From contig CAZQSF010000017.1 in assembly GCA_964595955.1 (NCBI GenBank), positions 1 to 50,933 of the forward strand: a stretch of DNA of 50,933 nucleotides. Reading direction: 5' to 3'. Below the pieces are notes generated by a model that was not told where the DNA came from, made no database searches, and saw only the letters and a list, made by a program, of their open reading frames with translations. Positions 9,001 to 17,023 of the stretch are shown here, in pieces. The position numbers were made by a program, and so were the translations under genes. The stretch is from JAJDFU01 sp964595955 (lineage in GTDB: Bacteria; Bacteroidota; Bacteroidia; Chitinophagales; Saprospiraceae). Position 1 is the stretch's first letter, and each line of letters opens with the position of its first letter.

Positions 9001-9316
9001 GCTCAATCCCGACGTGACGGTGCGCTCCCGCGGCGTGATCGAAAAGTGCAGCTTCTGCGTACAACGCATACAGGAAGGCAAGCTCACCGCCAAGCGGGAA
9101 GGACGTCAACTGCGCGAAGGAGATGTGAAATCGGCCTGCCAGACGGCTTGCCCCACCGGAGCCATCGTCTTTGGCGATACCAACAACAAAGAGGGCGAGC
9201 TGGCCAAGCGCCGTGAGAACCCCCTGAACTACCTGGTGCTGGAAGAGACCAACACCATGCCCTCGGTGATGTACTCCGCTAAGGTGCACAACCGGGACGA
9301 AGAATTGGAAGGATAA
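6023..9316 (+). CDS. actB: Alternative complex III subunit ActB, molybdopterin-oxidoreductase-like plus iron-sulfur protein
   Basis: Large peripheral subunit of alternative complex III. From the ATG at 6023 the protein has 1097 residues. A twin-arginine motif SRRDFLKYLGF lies around residue 46. A long region like the complex iron-sulfur molybdoenzyme catalytic subunit follows; in characterised complexes it holds no molybdenum cofactor. A ferredoxin-like domain spans about 840-1060. Four cysteine groups are seen: CIGCGACQVAC starting at C855, CQHCDNAPCENVC, CIGTRYCANNC, and CSFC with the later CQTAC. In the third group the second cysteine is Thr (CIGTRYC), as expected for one [3Fe-4S] beside three [4Fe-4S] clusters. 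An in-frame GTG at 5990 is an alternative start. The gene lies 69 bp after actA and 40 bp before actC. Confidence 0.95.
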   Translation: MKNDKKGVWVGSADLTDAKAYQREVDREFVELPVLGEETSAALDKVETSRRDFLKYLGFSVGAATVAASCDIPVKNALPYVVKPDAIVPGVATYYASTFVQGGDYCPILIKTREGRPIKIEGNSLSSLTGGGTSARAQASVLSLYDTSRLDGPYRVSEGRIDRPAKRHQAGPSWAEIDKEITGKLRPESRIRILSHTLMSPTAKKAIADFAAKFPNAELLQYDPVSSSAILEANDQCFGQAVVPNYHFDKARLIVSFDADFLGTWISPIEFARQYVQNRRIEDVEKAEMSRHIQVEAHMSLTGSNADNRILVKPSEQGAAIVTLYNEVAALTGGSRVSGPTLDGKRATKFKHLAKELVAQQGRSLVVSGSNNVGEQVLVNAINEMLGNYGRTLEFRHASLQRQGMDKNVQGLLRDMKNGRVDALFVMDGANPAYDIPNAAEFAEAMAKVPLKVSFSGVPNETALLCDYLTPTHHYMESWGDAEPKRGQYSLLQPAIAPLFASLNRPGTRQAEESLLRWAGSETLNVEAEQPYFEYLKAHWEEAIFPKQDQFATFQLFWDSALHDGLLGTADEPIELAFAGDVASAARRVRKPQNSELEIVFYETVNMAAGQYANNPWLIEMPDPVNRCTWDNHLGIPVSWDGGNEFKAFKNLNPRELYGQADKVNVTIDSREQTCTAIRQFGQMQGTVSLAMGYGRSKTGLLGRALGNEIGVDVFPWMSLDEYGNTQYYATEVSVSDKVDTEKEFACVQYHHGMGLTARNEEGELILDESTGEPLNVDEKTAMTLGAGYQGGITERSIIYKAHVDEVGELAHHIEERRSEAAHLNDATLYPYEEYKEKYYSQGHHWGMHIDLNACIGCGACQVACVAENNVPVVGKTEVSRHHEMTWLRIDRYYYGDYENPNVVYQPMMCQHCDNAPCENVCPVAATNHSGEGLNQMAYNRCIGTRYCANNCPYKVRRFNWLDYTTADLFGYNEYNVAEEELPFGADNLTRMVLNPDVTVRSRGVIEKCSFCVQRIQEGKLTAKREGRQLREGDVKSACQTACPTGAIVFGDTNNKEGELAKRRENPLNYLVLEETNTMPSVMYSAKVHNRDEELEG

Positions 9317-9356
9317 TCATAGAGCAGCTCGAAAGAGCAAAAATAAAACAGACCTA

Positions 9357-10769
9357 ATGAGTGCTCCTGTTTCAGCGATACGCGATCCACTGATTGAAGG
9401 TGGTAAGACCTATCACGACATTACGGAGGATATCTGCTCTCCTACGGAGAAGACGCCCAACCTGGCCTGGATCATCGCCTTTATCATTTCGGCGAGTGCA
9501 CTGGCCTTCTATGTGTTCTGTGTTGCCTGGACCGTTTGGCAGGGCATAGGCACCTGGAACCTCAACCGGACCATTAACTGGGGGTGGGACATCACCAACT
9601 TCGTCTGGTGGGTGGGTATTGGTCACGCCGGCACCCTGATCTCGGCCATCCTGCTGCTGTTTCGCCAAAAATGGCGCACCGGGGTAAACCGGGCTGCGGA
9701 GGCCATGACCATATTTGCCGTGATGTGTGCAGGGCAGTTTCCGCTCATTCATATGGGGCGTCTCTGGCTGGCCTTTTTCATCTTTCCCTACCCAAATACA
9801 CGCGGTCCGCTGTGGGTGAACTTCAACTCGCCCCTGCTTTGGGACGTGTTTGCCATCTCCACCTATTTCACCGTATCGCTGCTGTTCTGGTACACGGGGC
9901 TGGTGCCCGACCTGGCCACGGTGCGCGATCGTGCACGAGGCCTGCGGAAAAAAATCTACAACTTCGTTTCTTTCGGATGGACCGGTGCTGCCAAACACTG
10001 GCAGCGCTGGGAAAGTCTTTCGCTGGTGCTCGCCGGACTGGCCACCCCGCTGGTACTCTCTGTGCACACCATCGTATCTTTTGACTTTGCCACTTCAGTG
10101 ATCCCGGGTTGGCACACCACCATTTTCCCGCCCTACTTCGTTGCAGGGGCCATTTTCTCCGGCTTTGCCATGGTACAGACCCTGATGGTGATCACCCGGA
10201 AGGTGCTCAGCCTGGAGCAATACATCACCCTGGAGCACATCGAAAGTATGAACAAGGTGATCCTGCTCACGGGAACCATGGTAGGGGTAGCCTATCTTAC
10301 CGAGCTCTTCATCGCCTGGTATTCCGGCTACATTTACGAGCAATTCGCCTTCTACAATCGCGTTTTGGGGCCCTACTACTGGTCTTATATCGGCATGATG
10401 TCTTGTAATGTGCTCTCGCCCCAGATCTTCTGGTTCCGCAGAATGCGTCGCAGCCTCTTTGTCACTTTCCTCATGTCCATTTTTGTCAACATCGGCATGT
10501 GGTTCGAGCGCTTTGTGATCATTTCTTCCACTCTGGCGCGCGACTACCTGCCCACCAGCTGGAGCTACTACACGCCTACCTGGGTGGAGATCGGACTGTT
10601 TGTAGGGACGCTGGGACTTTTCTTCACCCTCTACCTCATTTTCACGCGGGTAGCTCCGGTAGTGGCCGTAGCCGAAATCAAAAGTATCCTGAAAACGGCC
10701 GGCGACCAATACGTAGGGCCGAAAGCTCAGGCCCATGCGGAAACGGTGGAACGAAAAGAAGTGCATTAA
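9357..10769 (+). CDS. actC: Alternative complex III subunit ActC, NrfD/PsrC-like quinol-site membrane protein
   Basis: Integral membrane subunit of the NrfD/PsrC family, 470 residues. It begins with about 38 hydrophilic residues and then shows repeated hydrophobic helices (for example LAWIIAFIISASALAFYVFCVAWTV split over the first helix). Motifs typical of the NrfD family in alternative complex III include WGWDITNFVWWVGIGHAGTL near residue 80 and VLSVHTIVSFDFA near 240. Known ACIII structures place a menaquinol site in this subunit next to ActB. The ATG at 9357 follows actB by 40 bp and actD follows by 33 bp, so all are likely co-transcribed. The protein is homologous to ActF further down, reflecting the usual two NrfD-like subunits of this complex. 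Confidence 0.95.
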   Translation: MSAPVSAIRDPLIEGGKTYHDITEDICSPTEKTPNLAWIIAFIISASALAFYVFCVAWTVWQGIGTWNLNRTINWGWDITNFVWWVGIGHAGTLISAILLLFRQKWRTGVNRAAEAMTIFAVMCAGQFPLIHMGRLWLAFFIFPYPNTRGPLWVNFNSPLLWDVFAISTYFTVSLLFWYTGLVPDLATVRDRARGLRKKIYNFVSFGWTGAAKHWQRWESLSLVLAGLATPLVLSVHTIVSFDFATSVIPGWHTTIFPPYFVAGAIFSGFAMVQTLMVITRKVLSLEQYITLEHIESMNKVILLTGTMVGVAYLTELFIAWYSGYIYEQFAFYNRVLGPYYWSYIGMMSCNVLSPQIFWFRRMRRSLFVTFLMSIFVNIGMWFERFVIISSTLARDYLPTSWSYYTPTWVEIGLFVGTLGLFFTLYLIFTRVAPVVAVAEIKSILKTAGDQYVGPKAQAHAETVERKEVH

Positions 10770-10802
10770 TTAAGAAAACGATCTGATCACAAGCGATATA
10801 TC

Positions 10803-11333
10803 ATGGATCAAGCGCAAAAAGAAGTGCTGTACGCCTTGTACGACGACGAAGAGGTCCTGCTGAAGGCCATTGGCAAGGCTCGTGAGAACCACATGGAGAT
10901 CATGAATGTTTTCACGCCCTTTCCGGTGCACGGACTGGAACACGCCATGGGGCTCAGCGAAAGCCGGCTTCACATCACCGGATTTGTCTACGGTGCCATT
11001 GGGGCCTTATTCGCCTTCCTCTTCATGACCTGGGTTTTCACGCGCGACTGGCCCATCATCTTCGGAGGAAAGCCCTACTGGTCGGTACCCGCCTTCATTC
11101 CCATTACCTTTGAGGTGACCGTACTGTTCGCCTCTGTGGGGATGGTGGTTACCTTCTACACCATTTGTGGCATGTGGCCCGGGGTGAAGCCGGTCATTCT
11201 GGACGACCGGATCACGGACGACAAGTTCTGCCTGGCTTTCGATGCCACACATGTCACAGCGGAAGAACGCTCAGCCATGGAAGGATTCCTCAGTGGCTCC
11301 GGCGCTTCGGAAGTGAACACGAAAAATGTATGA
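10803..11333 (+). CDS. actD: Alternative complex III subunit ActD (DUF3341)
   Basis: Small membrane subunit of alternative complex III, 176 residues. The N-terminal 55 residues are soluble (LYALYDDEEVLLKAIGKAR, a DUF3341 start) and are followed by two transmembrane helices around residues 58-80 and 95-125 joined by WVFTRDWPIIFGGKPYWSVP. A C-terminal tail (DDRITDDKFCLAF) follows. The order act C-D-E and the helix pair match characterised complexes. It probably has a structural or anchoring role and binds no cofactor that I can see. It ends 31 bp before the chosen start of actE; the longer possible actE frame would overlap it by 8 bp. Confidence 0.92.
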   Translation: MDQAQKEVLYALYDDEEVLLKAIGKARENHMEIMNVFTPFPVHGLEHAMGLSESRLHITGFVYGAIGALFAFLFMTWVFTRDWPIIFGGKPYWSVPAFIPITFEVTVLFASVGMVVTFYTICGMWPGVKPVILDDRITDDKFCLAFDATHVTAEERSAMEGFLSGSGASEVNTKNV

Positions 11334-11364
11334 CCCTCTTGCGGGGTACAAACCTGGCTTTAAC

Positions 11365-12297
11365 ATGAGAACGCTCAAGCATATACTTTTCATCTCGGTG
11401 GTGTTGCTGCTCATTCAGTCCTGCAGTCCGCCTGAAGGCGACTTTGCCGGCAGTGAGTACATACCGGATATGGGCCACTCCATCGCCTATGAGGCCAACC
11501 ACTACATCAATTATTACTACAACACCTGGGATAGTGCGAGCACGTATAAGCTGTACGACCTCAGCACGCCCCGCAAGCCGGTCAACGGCACGGTCCCTCG
11601 AGGCTATGCCGGGGTGCGCTACGCTGCTGAGCAGGAAAAAGAGGACGTTATGGCTACCCTCACCGGGCAGTCCAGCGTGAATGCCATCTACGTGCCCGTG
11701 AATGGCAATGTGCCTTACTACTACGAGGATACCGAGGAGGAGCGGGAGCGGGCCATCGCCGAAATCATCGAAAACCCCTTTCCCATCACGGAAGATGGGC
11801 TGGCCCGGGGTGAAGAGCTGTACAACGTTTTCTGCGGGATCTGCCATGGCGAGAAAGGCAATGGCCTGGGCTATCTGGTAGCTGATGAAAACACGAACGT
11901 AAAATACCCGGCAGCTCCGGCTAATTTCCTGCTGGAAGAACACGTGAATTCTTCCAACGGCCGCTACTATCACGCCATTATGCACGGCAAGAACGTGATG
12001 GGCGGATATGCCGACAAGCTCTCCTATGAGGAGCGCTGGCAGGTGATCCACTGGATCCGGGCCCTGCAGGCCAAGGAACTCAAGCTGGAATACAGCCCTA
12101 CGGCCAATACGCTGAAACCGGAATACGGCACCCCCGCAAGCGATGTCATGGCCATGGCTCAGCCGGGACCCGCCGGTGGAACTGCAGAGCCGGACAAGGA
12201 TGCGGAAGCCACCGAAGAGACTCCTGAAAACAATACCGAGCATCAGGACGACGATGCCGGCCATAGCAGCAGCGGCACCCACAGCGGTGACCGCTAA
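11365..12297 (+). CDS. actE: Alternative complex III subunit ActE, monoheme cytochrome c lipoprotein
   Basis: Monoheme cytochrome c subunit of alternative complex III. With the ATG at 11365 the protein has 310 residues and starts with a lipoprotein signal MRTLKHILFISVVLLLIQSC, lipidated Cys20. The heme motif CGICH is at 157-161. A likely distal methionine lies in MHGKNVMGGYADKL around residue 210. The protein fold from about 140 to 240 is a standard class I cytochrome (GEELYNVFCGICHGEKGNG). The last 60 residues are low-complexity, acidic and His/Ser-rich. An in-frame ATG at 11326 overlaps actD but would put 13 hydrophilic residues before the signal peptide, so the later start is preferred. 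Confidence 0.93.
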   Translation: MRTLKHILFISVVLLLIQSCSPPEGDFAGSEYIPDMGHSIAYEANHYINYYYNTWDSASTYKLYDLSTPRKPVNGTVPRGYAGVRYAAEQEKEDVMATLTGQSSVNAIYVPVNGNVPYYYEDTEEERERAIAEIIENPFPITEDGLARGEELYNVFCGICHGEKGNGLGYLVADENTNVKYPAAPANFLLEEHVNSSNGRYYHAIMHGKNVMGGYADKLSYEERWQVIHWIRALQAKELKLEYSPTANTLKPEYGTPASDVMAMAQPGPAGGTAEPDKDAEATEETPENNTEHQDDDAGHSSSGTHSGDR

Positions 12298-12328
12298 TTG
12301 ATTGAAAACTATAAACAGGCGATAGCTG

Positions 12329-13706
12329 ATGAATCAATTTGCCTTTGAATCCAAACACAAGATATTCCTCCTGGGCGCTATGGGCCTGGGCCTGTTGTGC
12401 ATGGTGATCACCTTTCTGACCGATGACCCCCTCCACACGCGCTTCTGGTCCAACTTCCTCCACAATAGCGTTTTCTTCACGGGGATAGCCTTTGTTTCGC
12501 TTTTTGTATTGGCGGCGTTTACCACCGCGTATTCGGGCTGGCATACCCTGGTGAAGCGCATCTGGGAATCCTATTCCCTTTTCCTGATTCCCGGTCTCAT
12601 CCTCATGGGGGTGATCATCCTGGGCATCTGGGGACACTTCCACCACCTCTATCATTGGGCCGATCCGGCTGAAGTGGCCGAAGATGAAATTTTAAAGGAA
12701 AAGTCTGCCTTCCTGAATAAAAACTGGTACACCTTCGGCACCATCGCCATCGTAGGGATCTGGGCCTTTTTCGCCTGGCGCATGCACAAGGTCTCCGTAC
12801 AGGAAGATCTGCAGGGAACAGCCGACTTTAGCCATCACCGCAAATACCGCTATTGGTCAGCTACCTTCCTGCCCATTGGAGCCTTCACCAGCGCTGCTCT
12901 CATCTGGCAGTGGGTGATGTCGATCGATGCGCATTGGTACAGCACCCTTTTTGCCTGGTATACGACTGCCAGCTGGTTCGTGGCTGCCATGGCGCTGACG
13001 ATACTCACCGTCATTTTCCTGAAAGTCCTCGGCTACATGGAGGAAGTGACGGCCAATCATTTGCACGATCTGGGTAAGTACGCCTTCGCATTCAGTATCT
13101 TCTGGACCTACCTGTGGTTCAGCCAGTACATGCTCATTTGGTACGGCAACGTGGGTGAGGAGACCATTTACTTTCGCGAACGGCTGGACAATTACCCGGT
13201 CATGTTCTTCGGCAACCTGATTCTGAATTTCGTGGCGCCCTTTTTCATCCTCATGCGCAACGATACCAAGCGCAAATTCGGAACCATGGTGCTCACATCC
13301 ATCGTTCTGTTGCTGGGCCACTGGTGGGACTTTTTCCTCATGATCAAACCCGGTGTATACCACACTGCACAGGAGGCGCTGGGACACAGTGCTCACGGCG
13401 GTGCGGCCGANNNNNNNNNNNNNNNNNNNNNNNNNNNNNNNNNNNNNNNNNNNNNNNNNNNNNNNNNNNNNNNNNNNNNNNNNNNNNNNNNNNNNNNNNN
13501 NNNNNNNNNNCGATGCCGGTCATGCCGCAGCTTCGGCCTTTCACGCCGGCTTCACCATGCCGGGCCTGTTGGAACTGGGAACCTTTATCGGCTTTTTAGC
13601 CTTGTTCCTGTACTTCGTTTTTAACCGCCTCGAAAAAGCGGCTTTGATACCTCCCAACGACCCTTACCTGGCCGAGAGCAAACATCACTCGGTATGGCCT
13701 TATTAA
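12329..13706 (+). CDS. actF: Alternative complex III subunit ActF, NrfD-like membrane protein, interrupted by an assembly gap
   Basis: Second NrfD/PsrC-like membrane subunit of alternative complex III. 360 codons lie before the N run and 64 after it. The N-terminal part has the hydrophobic helices of the family (for example ALIWQWVMSIDAHWYSTLF and YAFAFSIFWTYLWFSQYML). The last helix and C-terminus (GLLELGTFIGFLALFLYFVF, ending SKHHSVWPY) lie after the gap. The two parts are in different frames only because the gap is written as 100 N; the true missing length must be a multiple of three if the gene is intact. Both edges of the gap are Ala/Gly/His-rich (HSAHGGAA before, DAGHAAASAFHAG after), so a low-complexity loop probably broke the assembly. 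Confidence 0.9.
13411..13510. other. Assembly gap of 100 N
   Basis: Exactly 100 undetermined bases inside actF. The round number is a conventional placeholder, so the real length is unknown. Confidence 0.99.
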
Positions 13707-13756
13707 GACTGAGTCTAAATAAGGGGCGGGTCTAAGCACAGGCGTGTGTAGATTGT

Positions 13757-13764
13757 TATTTTTG
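13757..13764 (+). promoter_or_regulatory. -7 promoter element upstream of coxB
   Basis: TATTTTTG matches TAnnTTTG exactly and ends 25 bp before the coxB ATG, in the 83-bp gap after actF. No TTG is found at the -33 spacing. It suggests that the cox genes can be transcribed separately from the act genes. Confidence 0.4.
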
Positions 13765-13789
13765 AAAACATAACCCGAAAGGAAAAGAA

Positions 13790-14959
13790 ATGACTGCGCT
13801 TTTAGCTGTTCTAAGTCTTATTTTGATCACCATCATCGTCGTGCAGCTCGGTAAGGTAACTGAGCTGGCGAGCAAGATTCGCGGTGAGGAAGAAATGCAA
13901 CTAATGGTCAATCGCCGAAGCGGGGCTTTGTCTCTGTTGTTTCTGATTGTCTTCTTAGTCGCGACCATTGCCTCTGGAATCTATTACAAGAATTGGTTCC
14001 TTGGCTTCGGCCCTCACGCTTCTGCTTCCGAACACGGTGGTGCGCTGGACAACATGTTTGCGGTGACCCTCTTCTTCACGGGCATTGTTTTCATTCTCAC
14101 GCATATCGCGCTCTTCTACTTTGCCTGGCGCTATCAGGGCCGCCGGGGCGGGAAAGCCGAATTCTTGCCGCACAACAATCGCCTGGAAGTCGTGTGGACG
14201 GTGATTCCTGCCGTCGTGATGACTTTTTTGGTCATCAAAGGCCTGGATGCCTGGAATGAAGTGATGGCCGATGTTAATCCGGATGAGGATTACATTGAGA
14301 TTGAAGCCACGGGTATGCAATTCGCCTGGCTGCTTCGCTATCCGGGTGCCGACGGGAAGTTGGGTGCTCGCGACTACAAGAAAATTTCGGCGAGCAATCC
14401 TTTGGGCCAGGATTGGACCGACCCGAAAAACCACGACGATATCCACCCGACCGAAATCGTACTGCCCGTTGGGAAAAAGGTGCGGGTACGCATTACCTCC
14501 CGCGATGTTCTCCACAACTTCTACTTGCCGCACTTCCGCGTGAAAATGGATGCCGTTCCGGGTATGCCGACCTATTTTGTTTTTACGCCTACCCAAACGA
14601 CGGAAGCGTATCGCCAGGAACTGAGGGCGTACGACGAGTACAATGTGCCGGTCGATCCCGAAGATCCCGAAAGCCTCCTGAAGTGGGAAGCTTTTGAATA
14701 CGAGCTGGCCTGCGCCGAGTTGTGCGGGAAAGGCCACTTCAGCATGAAGCGGCTGGTGAAGATCGTCTCGGAAGGTGAATATCAGGACTGGCTGGCGAAG
14801 CAACAGTCCTACTACGAATCCACCATTAAAGGCACGGAGAACGATCCTTTCAGGGATGAAGCAGAGGAAGCCATCTCGGAAGTCCTTTCCGAGGAAGAAT
14901 CGCTGGAAGAGGAAGCAGCTGAAGTGCCTGCCGAAATGGAAGAGGTCGAAGCCGATTGA
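13790..14959 (+). CDS. coxB: Cytochrome c oxidase subunit II with CuA site
   Basis: Subunit II of the heme-copper oxidase; it receives electrons through the binuclear CuA centre and hands them to subunit I. The protein has 389 residues. Hydrophobic helices lie at about 3-20, 45-65, 85-108 and 122-142, more than the usual two, as often seen in Bacteroidota. The cupredoxin domain follows. CuA ligands are all present: His242 in DVLHNFYLP and, in CAELCGKGHFSM, Cys308, Cys312, His316 and Met319. There is no fused cytochrome c domain. The C-terminal 45 residues are strongly acidic (SEEESLEEEAAEVPAEMEEV), which could dock a basic partner. The gene has a possible promoter of its own and lies 102 bp before coxA. 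Confidence 0.97.
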   Translation: MTALLAVLSLILITIIVVQLGKVTELASKIRGEEEMQLMVNRRSGALSLLFLIVFLVATIASGIYYKNWFLGFGPHASASEHGGALDNMFAVTLFFTGIVFILTHIALFYFAWRYQGRRGGKAEFLPHNNRLEVVWTVIPAVVMTFLVIKGLDAWNEVMADVNPDEDYIEIEATGMQFAWLLRYPGADGKLGARDYKKISASNPLGQDWTDPKNHDDIHPTEIVLPVGKKVRVRITSRDVLHNFYLPHFRVKMDAVPGMPTYFVFTPTQTTEAYRQELRAYDEYNVPVDPEDPESLLKWEAFEYELACAELCGKGHFSMKRLVKIVSEGEYQDWLAKQQSYYESTIKGTENDPFRDEAEEAISEVLSEEESLEEEAAEVPAEMEEVEAD

Positions 14960-15061
14960 CTTTTGGCATGGGCTTTAAGAAATACATGAACAAACCTTTC
15001 TATATTGAGGTTTGGAACTATTGAGAATTGATACGTAACGCATAAAAACCAGTAAGCTGTC

Positions 15062-16924
15062 ATGGCTAACGTAGCAACACCGGTAACAAAAACTCCCAAA
15101 TACGATGAGGACCTCCTCATTGAGGAGTATGGGTATGACGATCACTTTCATGAGCATCATGATGGAGACAAGTACCAATCGAATTTCATCACGACTTACA
15201 TCTTCAGCCAGGATCACAAGATCATTGCCAAGCAATTCCTGATCACCGGCATGTTCTGGGCCATCATTGGCGCGTTGATGTCGTTGGTTTTTCGCCTGCA
15301 GCTGGGCTTTCCGGAGGAAAGTCTCGCCTGGCTGAAACCCCTTCTCGGCAAATGGATCGTAGTCAACGATGCCGGGGTAGGTACTTTGGCTCCCGAATTT
15401 TACTACGCTCTGGTGACCATGCACGGCACCATTCTGGTCTTTTTTGTGTTGACGGCCGGGCTTAGCGGTACTTTCAGCAATCTTCTTATTCCGCTTCAGA
15501 TCGGTGCTCGCGACATGGCCTCTCCGTTCCTGAACATGCTCTCGTACTGGTTCTTCTTTCTGGCCAGTGTAGTCATGTTCTTCTCTCTTTTCCTCAACAC
15601 GGGGCCCTTTGCCGGAGGCTGGACCGCCTATCCTCCGCTAAGTGCATTGCCACAGGCGTCTTCCGGTTCCGGCGCCGGTATGACGCTCTGGGTTGTCAGT
15701 CTGGTATTTTTTGTGGTTTCCGTGCTGTTGGGCGGTATCAATTACATCACCACCGTACTGAATCTTCGCACCAAAGGCATGAGCATGTGGCGCATGCCGC
15801 TTACCATTTGGTCGTTCTTCATTACGGCGATCATCGGCCTGCTCTCGTTCCCGGTACTGGTTTCCGCCTTCTTCCTGGTCGTTTTTGACCGCGAGCTGAA
15901 CACCAGCTTTTTCCTCAATGAGATCTTCATTAACAACCAGGCTCTGGATTACGCCGGAGGTAGCCCGGTGCTGTATCAGCACTTGTTCTGGTTCCTCGGA
16001 CACCCCGAGGTGTATATTATCATCCTTCCGGCCATGGGTATGGTATCGGAAGTGCTTTCCGTACACTCGCGGAAGCCGATCTTCGGCTACAAAGCCATGG
16101 TCTTTTCCATACTGGCCATTGCATTCCTGAGCTTTATCGTCTGGGCACACCACATGTTCATGTCGGGGGTAAATCCCTTCATTTCCAACTTCTTTGTAGT
16201 CTTCACGCTCATAATTGCCGTGCCCTCGGCGGTGAAGGTGTTCAACTGGATAGCCACTTTGTACGGAGGCAGCATCCGATTCAACGCGGCCAGCCTCTTC
16301 GGGATCGGTTTTGTATCCATGTTCATTTCCGGTGGCCTCACCGGTATTTTTCTGGGGAATTCCGCCATCGACATTCAGATGCACGACACCTATTTTGTGG
16401 TAGCTCACTTCCACATTGTGATGGGTGTAGCGGCTTTCTTCGGTATGTTTGCGGGCATCTACAACTGGTTTCCCAAGATGTACGGCCGCTTCATGAACGA
16501 CACCCTGGGCAAGATCCATTTCTGGGGAACTCTGGTCGGTGCGTATGCCGTGTTCTGGCCCATGCATTATTTGGGTATGGCCGGGGTGCCGCGCCGCTAT
16601 TATAGCTTCGACAATTTTGAAACCTTTGGTCACTTTGCCAGCCTCAATCAGTTCATCACCATTGCGGCTATCGTGACCTTTGGATTCCAGATCCTGTTTG
16701 TGATCAACTTTTTCTACAGCATCTGGTACGGCAAGAAAATGACAAACCGAAACCCCTGGGGTGCCAGTACACTGGAATGGACAACGCCCATCAATCCCGG
16801 GCATGGTAACTGGCCGGGTAAGATCCCCACGGTTCAGCGCTGGGCGTACGACTACGGCAAGGATGGCAAGGAGTTCATCCCCCAGATCGTTCCGGCGCAA
16901 GAGGGCGAAAAACACGTCCATTGA
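15062..16924 (+). CDS. coxA: Cytochrome c oxidase subunit I (type A heme-copper oxidase)
   Basis: Catalytic subunit of the terminal oxidase; it reduces oxygen to water at the heme-CuB site and pumps protons. The protein has 620 residues and many transmembrane helices. Visible ligands are His121 (low-spin heme, TMHGTILVFF), His314 and Tyr318 (CuB His and its cross-linked Tyr, LGHPEVYIIILPAMGM), His363-His364 (WAHHMFM), and His449 with His451 (VAHFHIV). Glu316 in GHPEV marks the A1 subgroup. The hydrophilic N-terminus carries a His-rich stretch (DDHFHEHHDG). Together with coxB and the two subunit III genes it makes a complete aa3-type enzyme fed by the alternative complex III encoded upstream. 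Confidence 0.98.
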   Translation: MANVATPVTKTPKYDEDLLIEEYGYDDHFHEHHDGDKYQSNFITTYIFSQDHKIIAKQFLITGMFWAIIGALMSLVFRLQLGFPEESLAWLKPLLGKWIVVNDAGVGTLAPEFYYALVTMHGTILVFFVLTAGLSGTFSNLLIPLQIGARDMASPFLNMLSYWFFFLASVVMFFSLFLNTGPFAGGWTAYPPLSALPQASSGSGAGMTLWVVSLVFFVVSVLLGGINYITTVLNLRTKGMSMWRMPLTIWSFFITAIIGLLSFPVLVSAFFLVVFDRELNTSFFLNEIFINNQALDYAGGSPVLYQHLFWFLGHPEVYIIILPAMGMVSEVLSVHSRKPIFGYKAMVFSILAIAFLSFIVWAHHMFMSGVNPFISNFFVVFTLIIAVPSAVKVFNWIATLYGGSIRFNAASLFGIGFVSMFISGGLTGIFLGNSAIDIQMHDTYFVVAHFHIVMGVAAFFGMFAGIYNWFPKMYGRFMNDTLGKIHFWGTLVGAYAVFWPMHYLGMAGVPRRYYSFDNFETFGHFASLNQFITIAAIVTFGFQILFVINFFYSIWYGKKMTNRNPWGASTLEWTTPINPGHGNWPGKIPTVQRWAYDYGKDGKEFIPQIVPAQEGEKHVH

Positions 16925-16970
16925 GGCGTAAAGCATTTGCAATAGGACATTGAGCTTTTTATTATCCGGC

Positions 16971-17002
16971 TAAGGAGGTAGTGGGCATCCATTACCTCCT
17001 TA
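16971..17002 (+). promoter_or_regulatory. Strong stem-loop between coxA and ctaB containing a Shine-Dalgarno core
   Basis: The arms at 16971-16984 and 16989-17002 are 14 bases long and pair along their whole length with a single G-U pair, leaving a GCAT tetraloop. The left arm begins TAAGGAGGTA, so it contains a perfect anti-16S sequence. No T run follows, so it is not a classic terminator. It sits 21 bp before the ctaB start. A processing site, attenuator or translation control are all possible. Confidence 0.65.
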
Positions 17003-17023
17003 ACCTTATACGCACGGCAACAG

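Noticed and set aside
7772..9289. 505-codon frame opposite the actB iron-sulfur domain
   Set aside because: Antisense shadow; the plus strand has all four cysteine groups in order.
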